Shown: piece by piece, positions 31,920 through 45,455 of the stretch
How positions within the stretch are numbered: the stretch's first letter is position 1
Layout of the letters: each line of letters opens with the position of its first letter
NCBI GenBank assembly: GCA_954871525.1
Contig: OX940870.1
Location: forward strand, 13,113,501-13,177,500
Direction of reading: 5' to 3'
From: Parietaria judaica
Taxonomy: Eukaryota > Streptophyta > Magnoliopsida > Rosales > Urticaceae
DNA: 64,000 nucleotides
The notes under the pieces: generated by a model
Told to the model about the DNA's origin: nothing
Databases searched by the model: none
The model's input: only the letters and a program-made list of their open reading frames with translations
Program-made: the position numbers and the translations under genes

Positions 31920-34900
31920 TCTAGAGTCTCAGTTTCTTGGCGGCAAGGGTTTAATGAGGCTATTTTTGTTTAAATAAGAAATGAAGCATTCAATGTAATC
32001 ATGCAAGTTCTACGCCGAAAGATTTTCTTCCCCGCGGCAAAAAATTGTTGTTATTTGCATAGATTGGTTGCTGATCCAATTTTCATAGCTGAAACGACCA
32101 AGTTTCCGTGCCTGTTATAAAGGTTGTCCATTCTCAAAGGGGCCAAGCGAGGCGGGAGCTACCCAATTGCGGTGACACATTAGCCATTGTCGGAGCTTCG
32201 CGATGCGATAATGTTGTCTTGCCATCGTGGCTGGCGCCCGTAGGCCGCAATAAATGGTGTAAATTCAATACCCATATAATTGGATATATTGGTAAAAATG
32301 GAACCATAAAGTTTTGGTTCCACATTTTTCCAAATTTAAAATTATGGATCTGGTTAAATATGAAACCAAGACTTTTTTATTCGATTTAAAAAATAAAAGA
32401 GGATTTTGTTTGTCTTTTGTACAATCCGAACCCCGTTGGTATTTTTATTTGATGGCCTTGATTAATCAATTTTAAAAACTAAAAAAGAAAAAGAAAATTA
32501 GAACTGAATTTATTGTTTCGGCTTTATCAGAAAAAATTGATATAGTACCAGATACTTGATTTTTTTTTACCATATTTGAAGGTTTACCTACAGTAGTTGC
32601 GTGGAAAAGGACTTACAAAATAGCTTGCCGTGGGAAGGCCAATCAACTATCCATTGGAGGTGGTGGCAGGCACCGTGACCGCCGCAATGACATTTGCCGC
32701 GAGAATTCGCGGTAGCGGGCACCTGATTGCTTCTTTGTTTTTATGATTACATCTGCTCCAGATTAGACTTCCAACATAAAGAGGCCATGTAGCACGTTGT
32801 TTCCAAACACAAACTTGCCACCACACGAGGATACGGTTAGACAAACTCCACTCAATCACTCTATTTTCTACTTTATTTTACAATAAATATCACATCAAAC
32901 ACTATCCCATATCCACCCGAACACCAAATGAGATATTATTTTTTATATTAAAGTTCTTCTTATTTATCTTCAAACTCTTATATTATTTAATATTTCTCAT
33001 TTATACTACTTAATCCTTATTTTAATAATAAAAATTACTCAATATTTTAATTACAACACAAACAAAATAAAATACAAAACAAACTACAATTATGCATTGG
33101 AATAAGCATATTCCTCCCACCAATGATCAATCAATGCATTTTAATTTTTGACATAATGCAAATATTATTGTATTTAAAATTGTTTAAGATAATATATTTG
33201 AATAAATTGACCACTTAAAATGATTGATATATATATAATTATAGTGTTGAATACAAAAGAATTTTAAGGAATATAACACTACGTGTAAATATTAAACTTT
33301 AAAAGGACTAAATTGTAATTCCATAAATAAATAGAGTAGTGAATAGTACCACACCATTTTATAGCGGAACTCTGTGTAAAAAGTACATATCACTCTACTT
33401 TGAAGTGGGTTATGGAGTTATTGACTCCACCCTTGCGTTATTTCGTAGTTTTAGCGTTCGGGTGGAGTTGGTCTTATCTCTTTAAATTTCGCGGCGCGTC
33501 CTGGAAAATAAGGGAGACTATGACGATAGAGTCCGATCGCAATAAGTTGTTGCTTGTTCCGCCTTTTTTTGGCAGTGAAAAATTAGCGAGTTTTTTTCTT
33601 TATTTAATATATATTTAAAATTTAGAGATTTTATTATAGTTTAGTTACATTTTTCCATCAAATACAATATTCTGGTAGAGATTATAGTTTATCGATGAAA
33701 AGGCGATATTTCTTGTATCAATTAATACAATTCCTTTGCAACTTTCAAATATTTACTACGTGTTTTGCGTGTTAGATAAGAAAAAGAAAAAAGAAAAAAA
33801 AAGGATTTTTAAACATCCACCAAACTAGTGATATAATGTTTTGATGGATTATTTAGAAGATTATAAATTAAACTAAAACATATGAAATTGAGATCAATAA
33901 TTTGATTTTATGCTATCAACTCAATGAATTATCGATTTTAAGAAACATATCTTTTATTTTTCGTGTGTTATCTGTAACCTAAGTTACAAAAAATAATACA
34001 GTGAGCCTCAAAATATATTACACTGATTTTTTTTTTATTATGTTACTCGGCTTTGGATTTGATAAAGAACATTGAAATTTTAAAAATAAAAATTTAACAT
34101 GGAGATTTGTTGAGACTAGAGAGCATTCATAGTTTGAGAAATTTGCGTAAAAAATCATTGAACTCATTATTTTTTTACAAATACGTCAATGAACTCATAT
34201 TTTTGCTTGAAATTCATCGAGCTCATCAAATCTTACATGCAAGCACTAAACTCAGATATTGATGACAAAAATAGCTAATGTCACACTTATGTATATACCA
34301 AATACACCCTCGTAAGGTCAAATGCCATATTTTTTTTTACCATGCTAGACGCGCCACCTCACTATATATATATTACATGCCATATGTGAGCCTTTCTCGA
34401 CCGTCCTCCCGGCCGTGTTCTACTGTTGGTTGCTATACGTGCAAAATTGTAATGAAAGTGTACGTGCCGACAAGTAATACTGTGTGCAAAGCACAAATAT
34501 CAATCCCACATAGACTAAGTCAATTTTCATATTTCACACGAGTTATAAAAAGATAGAATTTCATGAGAAAATTCTTAAAATCAATATTCAATCAAATTGT
34601 AAGCTAACTTGGTATTTCAAAGTGCTAAATAAAGGTATTCGGAGCAGGGGCAACAAGTAATTTGAGAACCGATAAGAGAAATCAGTTGGGCTCGTAAATC
34701 ACTTCGGGTTTTGATTAATCAGAGAATGCTACAGAAATGCTATAGCATTTCCCTAACAATCTGTAAAACGACAATTACGTAGGTTCTTCCGAACTTCCGT
34801 TTTGAAAACCAATTGCAAGCTAACCCTTCATATTCCTATGATAAGACAACTTACGGGTTTAAATTAAACCCAATTTCGTGATCTACAAGGAGAGATATAT

Positions 34901-36564
34901 ATTCCTATATCTCTTTCAATTCTATGAATTAAATCCAAAGAATTAAACATGTATCAAGGTTGTATTTCCAATCATATTCATATTTTCCAATCAAGATTAG
35001 ATCTAAAACTCTATTAAGTTGAGAATAGAAATAGAGCTATAACAATTAACACTCAACCATGAACAAGGAAAATACTAAATTCCATAGTAATCACTAATCA
35101 ACCAAATTCTTAGTTCATCATTACCCAAACTTAAGAAATTAGTTCATACTTGAGCAATAAAAACTAGAAAACATAATATGGTTCAAGATACAATTCATCC
35201 AAGAAATTCAAAGAACAATCTCAATAAGAATAAGAGTTTAGAAGAACTCTAGATTATAGCAAGCTCCATTGATGATGAGTTGTTCTCGATTCGAATCCCC
35301 CTTCAAAATAGTCTTCTCTTATTTTACCCTTCTTGATTCTCAAGCTTGGTGGCTGTTGTCCCAATCTTGATGATGAGTGATGATTCTTGCCCTAATTAGG
35401 GCAATCTTTCCTATTTGGGTGTTATTTTGGATCTCTTGGTATTTGAGCCTATTAAGCCCAATAATGACACACCAAATCAGGTTTTCAATGATGCTCACAT
35501 GGTCCCCACATGCTTCACTTAATGCCATTTCCACGTTTTCACTCGAATCCTAGTCAGCCCACGAAAGCTACACGAATGTGCAACATTTCTATAGCAATTC
35601 TGTATTGTGAAAGAACAACACCAAAATCACACATAAACTTGATTTTTCATGAATGTTTATCAATTAATGTGCTTGTATTAAATGTTACTCTATATTGTTC
35701 AATCACCCAAGGATTCTCATGATATTGAACAATAAACATCAATTTCTAATCGATCTTTCATTCGGAGTTTATGAATTTATCTATAAAAATCGTATAATAA
35801 CTCTATTTTCATAGAGTTATCATCTACTGCTCGTATTTAATGGATCGTTGATGTGCATTGTTAACTTCTTATCAAAGGTATAATTTGTGTTAAGTGTTTT
35901 TGTATATAATCTCTAAAGGAGTAGTTTAACCGTTTAAGTAGTGATATGAAGTTTCAGTAGTTATACATGTTTTTCTTTTAAAACAATATCGACTATTTAA
36001 GTTTGTTTTCTTTAAATAATTTAGAATTTTCTTTAAATGATTCAGAACCTTTCTATTATTATCTAATTCATAAACAAAAAATAATATCAAATTCACACTT
36101 CAAATATATATATTTTAACAATTTGTGTAATCATTTAAATGATAATAAAATAAAGAAAATTGAAGGAAATACCCCTTTACCCATTATGTGTGCTTAAATA
36201 GGTAATTTTAAAAAAGTTAAGACAAGATAAGTAAAACATCAATGTTTAGTTCAATGATACCCGTCTTTCCTTTACAACTAAAAATAGAAGTAAAAGTTAG
36301 TGAATTTCATAAAAATAAAACAATATTTTATGAATATAGAATCTTACATGCTCAAAGAAAAGTTAACCGGATTTGGGCTTACTCTACGGTTTTTACGTAA
36401 ACAATTAATAGTGGAAAAAAAATTATGTTAATAATATTATTTCATAAGCAATAAACAAACATATTTTTTGTAATATTTTAAATAATTATCGAGTTTTGAT
36501 GTATGTTTATTATTTTCAACAAACAAACCACTAACTTCTTTATTTATTTAATATTTTTCAATAT
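31920..36564. other. Intergenic DNA, no gene recognised
   Basis: It is mostly AT-rich. A GC-richer patch at about 32100-32260 and another at 32640-32850 look like worn transposon pieces, without identifiable domains. The last part, ending at the Helitron terminus, presumably belongs to that element, but I could not find its 5' end. Confidence 0.5.
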
Positions 36565-36595
36565 CACCGCGCAAAGCGCGGTGCCATTTCACTAG
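36565..36595 (+). mobile_element. Helitron 3' terminus
   Basis: An 8-bp perfect stem (CACCGCGC / GCGCGGTG) with an AAA loop is followed after 8 bases by CTAG and then T. This is the hairpin-plus-CTRR end that defines plant Helitrons, which insert between A and T. The 5' TC end was not located, so the element size is unknown. Confidence 0.75.
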
Positions 36596-36811
36596 TAATT
36601 TAATAATGTCGGGATAAAAAAGTAACTCTAACAAGGTCAATGGGCAAATTGGCGAAACTCAAACATTGTTCGGGTCGAATTTACAATTCCGCGTAAAGAG
36701 GAATCTTAGACTGTACTGTGATTGGGCGTAAAAGATAGAACCAAAATTGCTGAAGATCATGCCACGTGTCCCCCGCCAAAGCGCGATCAAAGAACGTTCT
36801 GGTGATACACA

Positions 36812-36812
36812 A

Positions 36813-36845
<33 letters not shown>

Positions 36846-36873
36846 CTACCTAAAAGTTATTCCTCTCTCTCTC
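36812..36873 (+). repeat. (CT)n microsatellite in the FREE1 leader region
   Basis: Runs of CT with two interruptions lie 160-230 bp upstream of the ATG. CT-rich stretches near start sites are common in plant promoters and leaders; a regulatory role is inferred. Confidence 0.6.
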
Positions 36874-37037
36874 CTAACTAAACTTCATCGCTGATTTCTT
36901 TTCCAAACCTCCACACGCAGAAGCGAAAGCTCCAGATCTCTCCTCAACTTCGATCTCTGCAAACCCTAGGATTTTCAATCGCTTCGATCGACCGATCACT
37001 CTAGCCCTAGGCGAGCCTTGGATCGTCCTCATCAGCG

Positions 37038-40000
37038 ATGCATCACGGCAATTACTCCTCCGCCCCCTACTACCAGTACCCGCATCAAACCCAAAACCCC
37101 AACCCTACCCCCAATCCCAGCCCCGTCATGGATCACTCCAACGCCTCCGCGCCGCCGTACTCATCCGGTTACGGCCCCTCCGATTACTCCGGTTACTCCG
37201 CGCCTTACGCTCCGCCGTATTCTCAAAGTACCGATCCTGCCCCTGCACCCCCCGCGGCTCCTTCGTACGGCGCTCCGGCCACGAATCCTAATCTGCAGAG
37301 TTTCAATTCGATTGCACCGGCAACGAATTCTAATTTGCAGAGCTTCAATTCGGCCTCGCCGGCGACGTCGTTCCCTCCGTTTGAGTCCCACGCGAGCTAC
37401 CAAAGTCAGACTCCGCCTCCGCCTCCGACCCATCCGCATCAACAATCGTACTTCCCATCGTACGATCAGCATCAGACGAATCCCAATTACGTGGCTCCGC
37501 CAAACCCTATCCCTAGCCCCACTTCCACACCCAATTCGGCCTTCTCCGCTTCGTACGGAGCTCCTCCTGCCCCGGTCCCTCCGCTTTACGACAATTCGTA
37601 CGAGAATTACTCAAAATACGATCAGGCGGGGGCGTTTTTCGATGACAGGTTAGGTGGTTTCAATCAAAACCGGTCCGAAAGAGGGTCTAATCTGTACGGA
37701 AAGCAGCAATACGACGATGGCGGTTACAGTGATGGCGTGTATGCCTATCAGGGGGGTAAGTCAGAACCCTATGGTGCGAGAGGCACGGTGCCAAATTCGT
37801 CATCTTCGACTTTGTTTGATGATTATGGGCGATCGATAAACCCGTCAGCTGGAAAGAGCTCGGCGTCTATCGCGTCGAGCAAGATTGTGAGGGCAGTGCC
37901 GAAGGCAGATTCACAGCAGGATTCGAAGGGCGGCGTGCAGAAGTTTCGGGTCAAGGTGTTGGCTGAGAGTGGAGGACAGAGCACCATGGACGTTCTCTGC
38001 CAGGTTAGCTGTGATAAGAGATTATTTTGTACATAGAGATAGTGTTTCTACCCAATTAGTGGATGCTTTGAAATTGTGTGAAATTTCTAGTAATTGTTTG
38101 TATGCTTAACGTTCAGTTTACTCTCACCAGTGGTTGTACGAACTTGGAATAATGCTTGGGGGTTGTTTATTATATGAGTGCCTGTTTATAACTAGAGATT
38201 CTTGTTGTTCTACTTGTTCTTCATATCAGCGGATGATCACGTAACCACGCATAGGGGTATCGACATTGCTGGTTTAACTCGGAGATTGTTATTTTTATTC
38301 TTTCATTTGGCATAATCAGTACTTATTGTCATAACCTCTCCTCTTGACAGTATAATTATATTGCTTGATTCTTCTTTAGGTTACTATTTTATCCTAACTT
38401 TGATGAATTACGATTATTCTCTCTTACAACTATGCTTGTTGATATGTAATTATATTATTAATTGCCTACTAACTGGTTATCAGATTGGGTTGGATGGAAT
38501 CCGCATGCTCGACCCCTCTACCAGTCGAACATTGAGAATATATCCTCTTGAAAATATCACTAGATGTGAAGTAAGCCTCTTTTTTCCTTCTTTATTTGCC
38601 ATATCATGTTCGGTGTTTTCTCTATATATGTACTAAACGTTATTTTCATGCAGAAAATGGATTCGTCTACCTTAGCAGTTTGGTCTAAGAGCTCTGCAGA
38701 TATTGAGCCGAGGCGTGTTAGACTGCAGTCTAATAGTTATACTACTAACACTCTGTTGGATACCGTGACTGCTGCAACAGTGCAGGTAAGAGTTTCAATT
38801 ACCAATTTCTGCCACGTTACGTTCGCGGAAGAATATCTGAATGCCATTTGAATGTGCTTAAATTTGTTATCTGTTGTTATCTTTGCTTTTGTCTGAGCAG
38901 TCTCTTGATGGGTTTTGACTCACGAACAATGTACTTCTTTTCCCCTCTTTCTATCTAATTTTGAGAAGTTGTGCATATCAAAAGGAGGTGGAAATGAAAT
39001 TTTAAACAACAAATGATGTACCTTTCTTTTTTCTTTTATAATACGAGAAATCCATTTATCAAAAGAGGCTGAGTTAGGACAAATAACACTTGTTTTCTCT
39101 TAAAAAAATTGTTCCTTTTTGCTCTGTAATAGAGTAGTTTGACAGCTTGTAATTTATCATAAGGAGGGTGAATAATGCCAGATAATATCACTATGGTTTA
39201 GGAAATGTGCTTTATGCTCCGTAGTACAGAGCTAATATTTTGTTCTGTGTCTTTTTATTTCACTGATTTTGTTCTCCGAGTCTGAGCAAAACAGTCAAGT
39301 AAGGATTGAGTTTCTGTATATCATTAGAAACTGAAATATCCTGTCACATTTTTTCACGTGCTTTGGAATTGTGAAGTTTTGTTTTTCCCCACTTTTCCCA
39401 TGATAAGAGTTTCAATAGATTTGGATGAGTTCCTAGCAGAAGTCATGTTTTAAGCTTACTGGACGAAGGGTGCGGTACATTTTTTCTATGCATTTGGACG
39501 ATTTATGTTTTTCTTCTTCTTTTGTAACGGGTATTTTCTTATATAAGTCCAATATGTTACCGGTAAAAAAGTTAAGTATTTACACATGTCCTTTTGGAAT
39601 ATTTGGTACCCATCGTTGTTGCTTGCTCTTATTGTTATACAGCTGAAGGAAATGGGTGGCAGTACTAGACGCTCGGATTCTTTTAAGGCAAGCGAACCGC
39701 CTGTGGAGAGAAAGAAAGGAATCGCAGATTGGATGAACATTATAAAGCCACCCAATGAGGAGAAAGATCACTGGGTATTTACCAATTAGCTTTCCGAAAG
39801 AAACGAGTCCGCTTTTTACTTCTCTTCTTCACTCTTATATTTTGCGTATCGTAGGTCCCAGATGAAGCAGTTACAAAGTGCACAGGTTGTGGGTCAGATT
39901 TTGGTGCTTTTCTGCGTAAGGTGTGTGGTTATTGAGAAGTGATGTCTTTTACCTTGATATTTATGCGCCATGTTGATGCCGGGTGAATAACATATTTTGT

Positions 40001-41534
40001 TTTATTTCAGCATCATTGCCGGAACTGTGGAGACATTTTCTGTGACAAGTGTACCAATGGTAGAATTGCTCTGACTGCTGAAGATTCACAGCCTGTTCGT
40101 GTTTGTGACCGATGCATGGTATGTATCGGACAGGTCTTCTACTTTGTGGCAAAAATGAGGGTTATAAGCTTTAATAGTTGAGAGTACTTAGCACTAACCC
40201 GTCCTTAATTTTGTTCATTGGTGCACTCTAGCTTCTTAACGTTCATATTGATGCATAATACCGCATCTCTGTTAGAAAATGAATAAAAATAGTCTAAATA
40301 GATATATCCGTGACTTTATTACGGGTAAAAATAAAATAACTGTATTAATAACATTAATGACCTATGTGAGACCAGGTTATTAACGAGATTACGCTTGTAA
40401 CTACATAATAAAGTTCAGAGAGATGAGCATAGTTGGGGGGATTCCTGTCAATTACTTGAATAGTTAAATGCACTTTTTAAAAAGAACAATATGTACTTTA
40501 TGTGAAATAGCATAGCAGTATGTTAGAGCAATATTGCTTATGAATAGGTTTGAAAAACGATATTCATGATGGGAAAGGCGTTTGGATTTTAGTTATAAAA
40601 ACATAAGAATATTGGAAGCCATAATATTCGTCGTTAAAACTTCAAAAATCTCACTTCTAGTGTAAAATTTACTGGTTAGGTTTCAAAATCTTCTTAACAA
40701 TTATTAGATTAACTGCCTCATAACGTATATTTTTAGGCTGAAGTTACTCAGAGGCTGAGTAACGCCAAGGAAGGGGCAAATAAACCGGCGGGATTGCAAA
40801 GTCATGAGGACCTCGCTAGGAAGCTACAGGTACTCGAAGCCTACACCCTTTTGCTGATTTTTTTTTTACGGAATAAGTCTGATTAAGCTGGTGTATATTG
40901 TTTTAACGTCTGAGAATATATATGTACATGCTTCTTTTCATCCTTTATACCTGTACTTGATTACTAACGCCTTCCTTATACAATGCTCGAGTATAGGAGG
41001 AGATGGAAAAAAACCGCAAGTCATCAACAGGTATTTTCCCTATATATTTTCTCAATTCCTTTTTTTATTCCGACATGAATATCCTAACTTGCCTGATCAA
41101 AGAAAGAAATTAGCCAACGATAGGAGAAAAAAACATCGTTATGCTCGTTTTCGTGAGCTTTAAATTTGCTTCACTCTAAAATTATGCAGACTCCGATTCT
41201 TACCAGCTCTGTTAAAAAAAAGAAAAGAAGGGGGTATCCTGCATTAATAGCAATACTTGAAAATAAATTAACCGTTTGACCCAACTATGTAGGCTCAAAA
41301 TCTGAAGGGTCGGGTCGGAGAATGAGAGAAGTTGCATGTCCGATTTGCACCGTCCATTTGCAGGTCAGAAATTCTTCAATTATGTGCTTAAATAGATGCG
41401 TCTTTGCTATAATAATAACGACCTAATAAAAAGTATGCAATTTTGTATTTTGTCAGGTTCAAGTTCCCAGCTCGGGATCGGAAACTATCGAATGTGGAGT
41501 TTGTCAGAGTCCGTTTCTCGTCAGTGCTCATTGA
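37038..41534 (+). CDS. FREE1: FYVE-domain ESCRT protein FREE1/FYVE1-like, 10 exons
   Basis: Exons are 37038-38003, 38484-38570, 38654-38785, 39643-39774, 39855-39920, 40011-40118, 40737-40829, 40997-41030, 41293-41363 and 41457-41534. All introns are GT-AG, giving 588 aa, close to the roughly 600 aa of Arabidopsis FREE1. Residues 1-200 are Pro/Ser/Tyr/Asn-rich with SAPP strings, the region that in Arabidopsis binds VPS23. The FYVE zinc finger (residues ~437-497) has WVPD, RKHHCRNCG and RVCDRC and should bind PI3P on endosomes. A charged helix follows, and the C terminus has paired CPIC and CGVC motifs. The role known for the family is sorting of ubiquitinated cargo into multivesicular bodies, vacuole transport and autophagy. 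The start ATG at 37038 begins MHHGNYSSAPYYQYPH, as in homologues. It looks fully intact. Confidence 0.95.
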
Positions 41535-42008
41535 TCTGACTGTACATTCTCTATGAGTGGCTGTTTCTGATTTAAGTTTCTATTTGGGTTTGCCTTTTGC
41601 CTCTCTTTTGGTCTGTTTTTGACACGACGGAGCTGCTTTTTTGCATTTTTAATTTGTAGATTATTTTTTTTATCCTATTTAAATTGGATCCTCCTATCAA
41701 CTAACTAAACTGATTTTTTTTTTCCCGTCGATTAATGTATAAAGTAACCGTTATGTGAATATGAATACATGTAAATTTGGTCTATATGCTGGCTATATTT
41801 TCGCTTATTAAATTTAGTTCTATGGACGTGTAACTCGAAAATCAACTTCACTCCGATTTCATTTGTATATTATTTTGATTTAGTTTAGTTGAAACTCTAA
41901 ATACATATCTGAGTTTGCCAAGTTGACCTTCATATTCAATCTCTGATTTTTGCGGGATTCGTTTATTTTTTTATTATCAGATCTTGACGCTTTCCTCTGA
42001 ACAACATT

Positions 42009-42286
42009 AGGAAACTTAATAAAATAACTTTTAATCTACCACAAATTCTATTACTAACCCTCAAGTTTTCTTATTTCTAAATAATCTTTTCAAATTTTAT
42101 GTATCAAAATACCCTTGCAAAATGGACATATCTCGTCCTGAAATATGGATATATTGCAACCTGACAAATGGACAAATTAGGGGCTTGATACATGACATTT
42201 GAAAAGGTCATATTGAAAATCATGAAAACTTAAGGGTTAATAATAGAATTTGTGGTGTATTGAAAATTGTTTTATAAAATTTTCCT
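42009..42286. mobile_element. Foldback MITE, ~0.28 kb
   Basis: The left arm from AGGAAACTTAATAAAAT through CCACAAATTCTATTA and TAACCCTCAAGTTTTC matches the reverse complement of the right arm (AGGAAAATTTTATAAAA, CCACAAATTCTATTA, TAACCCTTAAGTTTTC). No coding capacity and no clear TSD. Confidence 0.65.
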
Positions 42287-42615
42287 TTCTAATTTCTTTG
42301 GATTGCTCATCTTAAATTTCTAGAAGAAAAAAAATCTTCGTTGAAACTTTGCAAAAACAGGCAGATCACATCAAATGCACCTGTGGTTGACATAATATCC
42401 TTCTCGGAACTGATTGAAGTAGAAGATTGATGCAATGCTTTTAATGAAGTTCGGAGATAAGACCTCCGACATCGGGCAAGTTGTACCCAAATTCAGGGAA
42501 GATGACTCCGGGATTCCAATTTCATTTGTGACTTGGATGGTGGGAGGAAGTCAATCATTTTGGTGCAGCCAGTTCATTTAGGTGAAGTTGATTTTGTCTC
42601 GACTGATTTGTTAGT

Positions 42616-42697
42616 TAAAACGAAAAGTCGTTTTAAGGGTTCAGATAAAACGACAATTCGTTTTATGTGTTCAGATAAAACGGCAAGTCGTTTTAGG
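42616..42697. repeat. Three 30-bp near-palindromic tandem repeats
   Basis: Units start TAAAACG at 42616, 42646 and 42676. Each has the form AAAACG(A/G)(A/C)AA(G/T)TCGTTTTA followed by a GGTTCAGA-like spacer. Confidence 0.7.
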
Positions 42698-43119
42698 AGG
42701 GGGCATTATGACAAGCTTCACAGTTTTTTCGATACTCGATAGTGTGTCTCAGATTCCAGCATATACACCGTTCAATAATAATCTTCTCATAAGTCTGTAT
42801 AAAATAAAACATATACACCGTCCAATAATAATCTTCACGTGGTCTTTCCCTAAAATCAAATAAAAGGAAATTTCAACATGCTTGTATTGGGGGCTGAATT
42901 AAAAAAAAAAAAACCATCAAATGCCTAAAATACACTTAAAGTTTAAAAGAAATGCCTATAGTTTCATAAAACTAATTTATACCTATTAATAAACCGTTTT
43001 GGACCATATTAACCCTAACATTAATTATTATTTTTAATTTTCATATAATATTATTTAGTAATAATATATTAATTTCGAAATTAGTTGTTTCTATAATTAT
43101 GATTGAAAATTTCTACCTA

Positions 43120-43124
43120 TTAAT
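43120..43124. repeat. Left TSD of the complete Gypsy element
   Basis: TTAAT, repeated exactly at 55162-55166. Confidence 0.85.
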
Positions 43125-43838
43125 TGTTGATGTACAAATTCGTCATTATTTAATATGACATAAAGTGCTAAAGTTGTGAATTCATTAAATTTACAAACAA
43201 AGATAAAAGGCTTTAAAGAAATAAATCGATATTTGCAAAAGCCCAATTGAGAAGCCCAGCGAAACTCTCAATCAGACAAAGCCCAACGGATACGAAGCCA
43301 CTCGGCCCAAAAAGCCCAAAGGCCCAATATCTATTCGACATCAATCCAGAAAGACGAGGGTAAAGTTGTCATATTCTCTACCCGGCATCCCACTTCAAAC
43401 CCAAGCGGAAGACTAGGAGCACGGAGTCAAGTCTCCAACGGGCATAATTCAAATACGACGAAAAGAATGAAGTCGTGGGACACGTGTAGCAAGATCATCC
43501 ACTCAACCCGGTCAGCACGGAGAGAAGAACCCACGATTCCTGGAAGACAACCGGGAAGAATTGAAGTCTATAAATACCAAGCTCAAGCTCAGATCAAGAT
43601 AGATACGCACACGCATAACTCTGAGAGTACACCGAAAGCTTCTACCCGGCATTTTTGCTCACTTTGAGATTTTGTTGTATTCTTTTCTTCCTTCTTATTC
43701 TTTTCCTTTTCTAGGGGTGATTTGCTGTCTGTAGCTATCTGTCTATGTCAATTGTCGCAATAAACTAACAGAGGAAGTAGTCAACTACCGCCTTGGGACG
43801 AACCTGTATAAAAAATCCCTCGTCTCATTTATATTGCT

Positions 43839-43885
<47 letters not shown>

Positions 43886-44002
43886 GAGTGAATCGAGAGC
43901 TTGCAACGTGAGAGATTGAATTCCATCTAATCATCTTATTCCAAAAATATCATACACTCACAAGTCACACTTCACTGTTTGAGGTGGAAAACCACGTCAA
44001 CA
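43125..44002 (+). mobile_element. 5' LTR of the full-length Gypsy element
   Basis: 878 bp, TGTTGATG to GTCAACA. It keeps a promoter TATA (TATAAATA, 43569-43576), an AATAAA-containing segment near 43758 and a long TA microsatellite at about 43842-43881. Confidence 0.92.
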
Positions 44003-44004
44003 TT

Positions 44005-44020
44005 TTGGCGCCGTCTGTGG
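44005..44020 (+). other. Primer-binding site
   Basis: TTGGCGCCGTCTGTGG directly after the LTR; same as 7423-7439 on the other strand. Confidence 0.8.
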
Positions 44021-44066
44021 GAAATTGATCTCGCCAACTTCTACAAGCTCAAAGCACTCAGTAAAC

Positions 44067-45455
44067 ATGAGCAATGACAAATCGCAATCGTGAACGAGTC
44101 TGAGGTGAATAACCTAGACCGAAACACGGAGCCGAACAACCTGCAATCTCAACTAGAGGCTAGTACGTCTGAGAACCGAGAGTTACGCCGGCGACTCGAA
44201 TCTCTTGAAGCAAATCGAGCCCAAAATGAGCATCGCCAGACAATTAACCGGGCAGACCCGGGACAGAGCTTTGAGCATCAAAGCCGGGCAGGCCTCAACG
44301 CTGTCCATTTCGAGTGCACCGACCTGGACAATCCGCAAGCGTCGAGGCAGAATTAGCCCCGACCACCCAGCGGCCCTAGACACCTCCACCGCCTCCTGAA
44401 ACAGGAACACCCCTCTTCACCCCCTTGCTGGGTAGAGCCCGTCCAATGCGGGAAATTTTGCTTCGAGCAGTCGCCAACGCTCTGGACCCCAGAACTGCCC
44501 ATCAAGGTACGAGCAAAATTGCGACATTAGCCAGGCCCTTAATGGCCAGCCGGTCATGTACCCGAGGTATCCCATCCCGGTGTACGGACAGGAACCCCTC
44601 CAGGCTGTGCGTCACGAACCAGCTCCCCAACGCACGGAATTGGAGGAGCTTAAATGCTCAATGGCCTAAATGAATGAGAAGCTCATTCGTGTGTGCTCTC
44701 GCGCACACAGTGCCACCACCGCTGCCCCCGAGATAGAACGTTTAGTGGAGGAGGCATAAAGGACGCCTTTTAAGCCCGTCATAACTAACGTTATACTCAG
44801 GGAAGGCGGACGCGTATATGTGCCGAAGTACGACGGGACGACCGATCCCAAAGTACACCTGAGATCCTTCAGGATCGCGATGGGGCAGGCCCATCTGGAA
44901 GCGCACGAATTAGACACTGGGCGCTGCCAGTATTTCTCAGAGAACCTGGTCGGCCCAGCGATGGAGTGGTTTTCAAAACTGGAACCACGATCCGTTGATA
45001 ACTTCGAACAGCTGACAATCCTTTTTCTCAAGCACTTCTCCATGTTTATGGAGACTGAGATCACGGCGGCAAACCTCTATGCCTTACAGCAAGAGAAAGG
45101 AGAGCCCCTTAGAGCTTTCATGACCCGGTTCAAGAAAACCATGGTCAAAATAAACGGGATCAGTGACGAAACCGCCATAGCCGCTCTTACGGCCGGACTG
45201 TGGTATGACTCGAAGTTCAAAACAGACATCGTCGTAAATTGTTACGACTCCATCGAAGACGTGATCCACAGATCATCCAACTGGATTAAACACGACGAGG
45301 AGCTCGAAGCCCTACGAAGAAGACATGGGCCTCAACCCGTCCATCAGCGAAATAATGGACCACCCAGACAACCAATGCAGCCCAGAGCCGGGAGTCACAG
45401 CAACCCCTTCAGGGGACAGAGGAGCTCCTCCTCGATCCAAAAGCACCCGTTCTAA
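44067..45455 (+). pseudogene. Gypsy gag, broken
   Basis: The ATG at 44067 matches the start in the minus-strand sister. A one-base loss within the first nine codons produces TGA. A CAG-to-TAG change follows at 44354-44356, and there are further indels in the Pro-rich linker. The capsid half (44820-45455) is open and contains AMEWFSKLEP and ALQQEKGEPLRAFMTRFKK. It ends at a CAA-to-TAA change at 45453-45455, where the sister has Gln. Confidence 0.85.

Larger units (their letters stand above)
41535..43119. other. Intergenic DNA between FREE1 and the Gypsy element
   Basis: It contains the FREE1 3' UTR, a MITE (42009-42286), a short GC-moderate stretch at 42400-42600 without a recognisable protein, and 30-bp palindromic repeats (42616-42697). 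Confidence 0.5.

Noticed and set aside
32108..32389. Moderately GC-rich frame at 32.1-32.4 kb as a gene
   Set aside because: Both strands are partly open, no domain is recognisable and no splice-supported extension exists; more likely worn transposon DNA.
37018..37653. 211-codon frame overlapping FREE1 exon 1
   Set aside because: It has no ATG at its first codon, is Arg/Pro/Thr-rich as expected of a shifted proline-rich exon, and conflicts with the FREE1-like frame that splices through ten exons.
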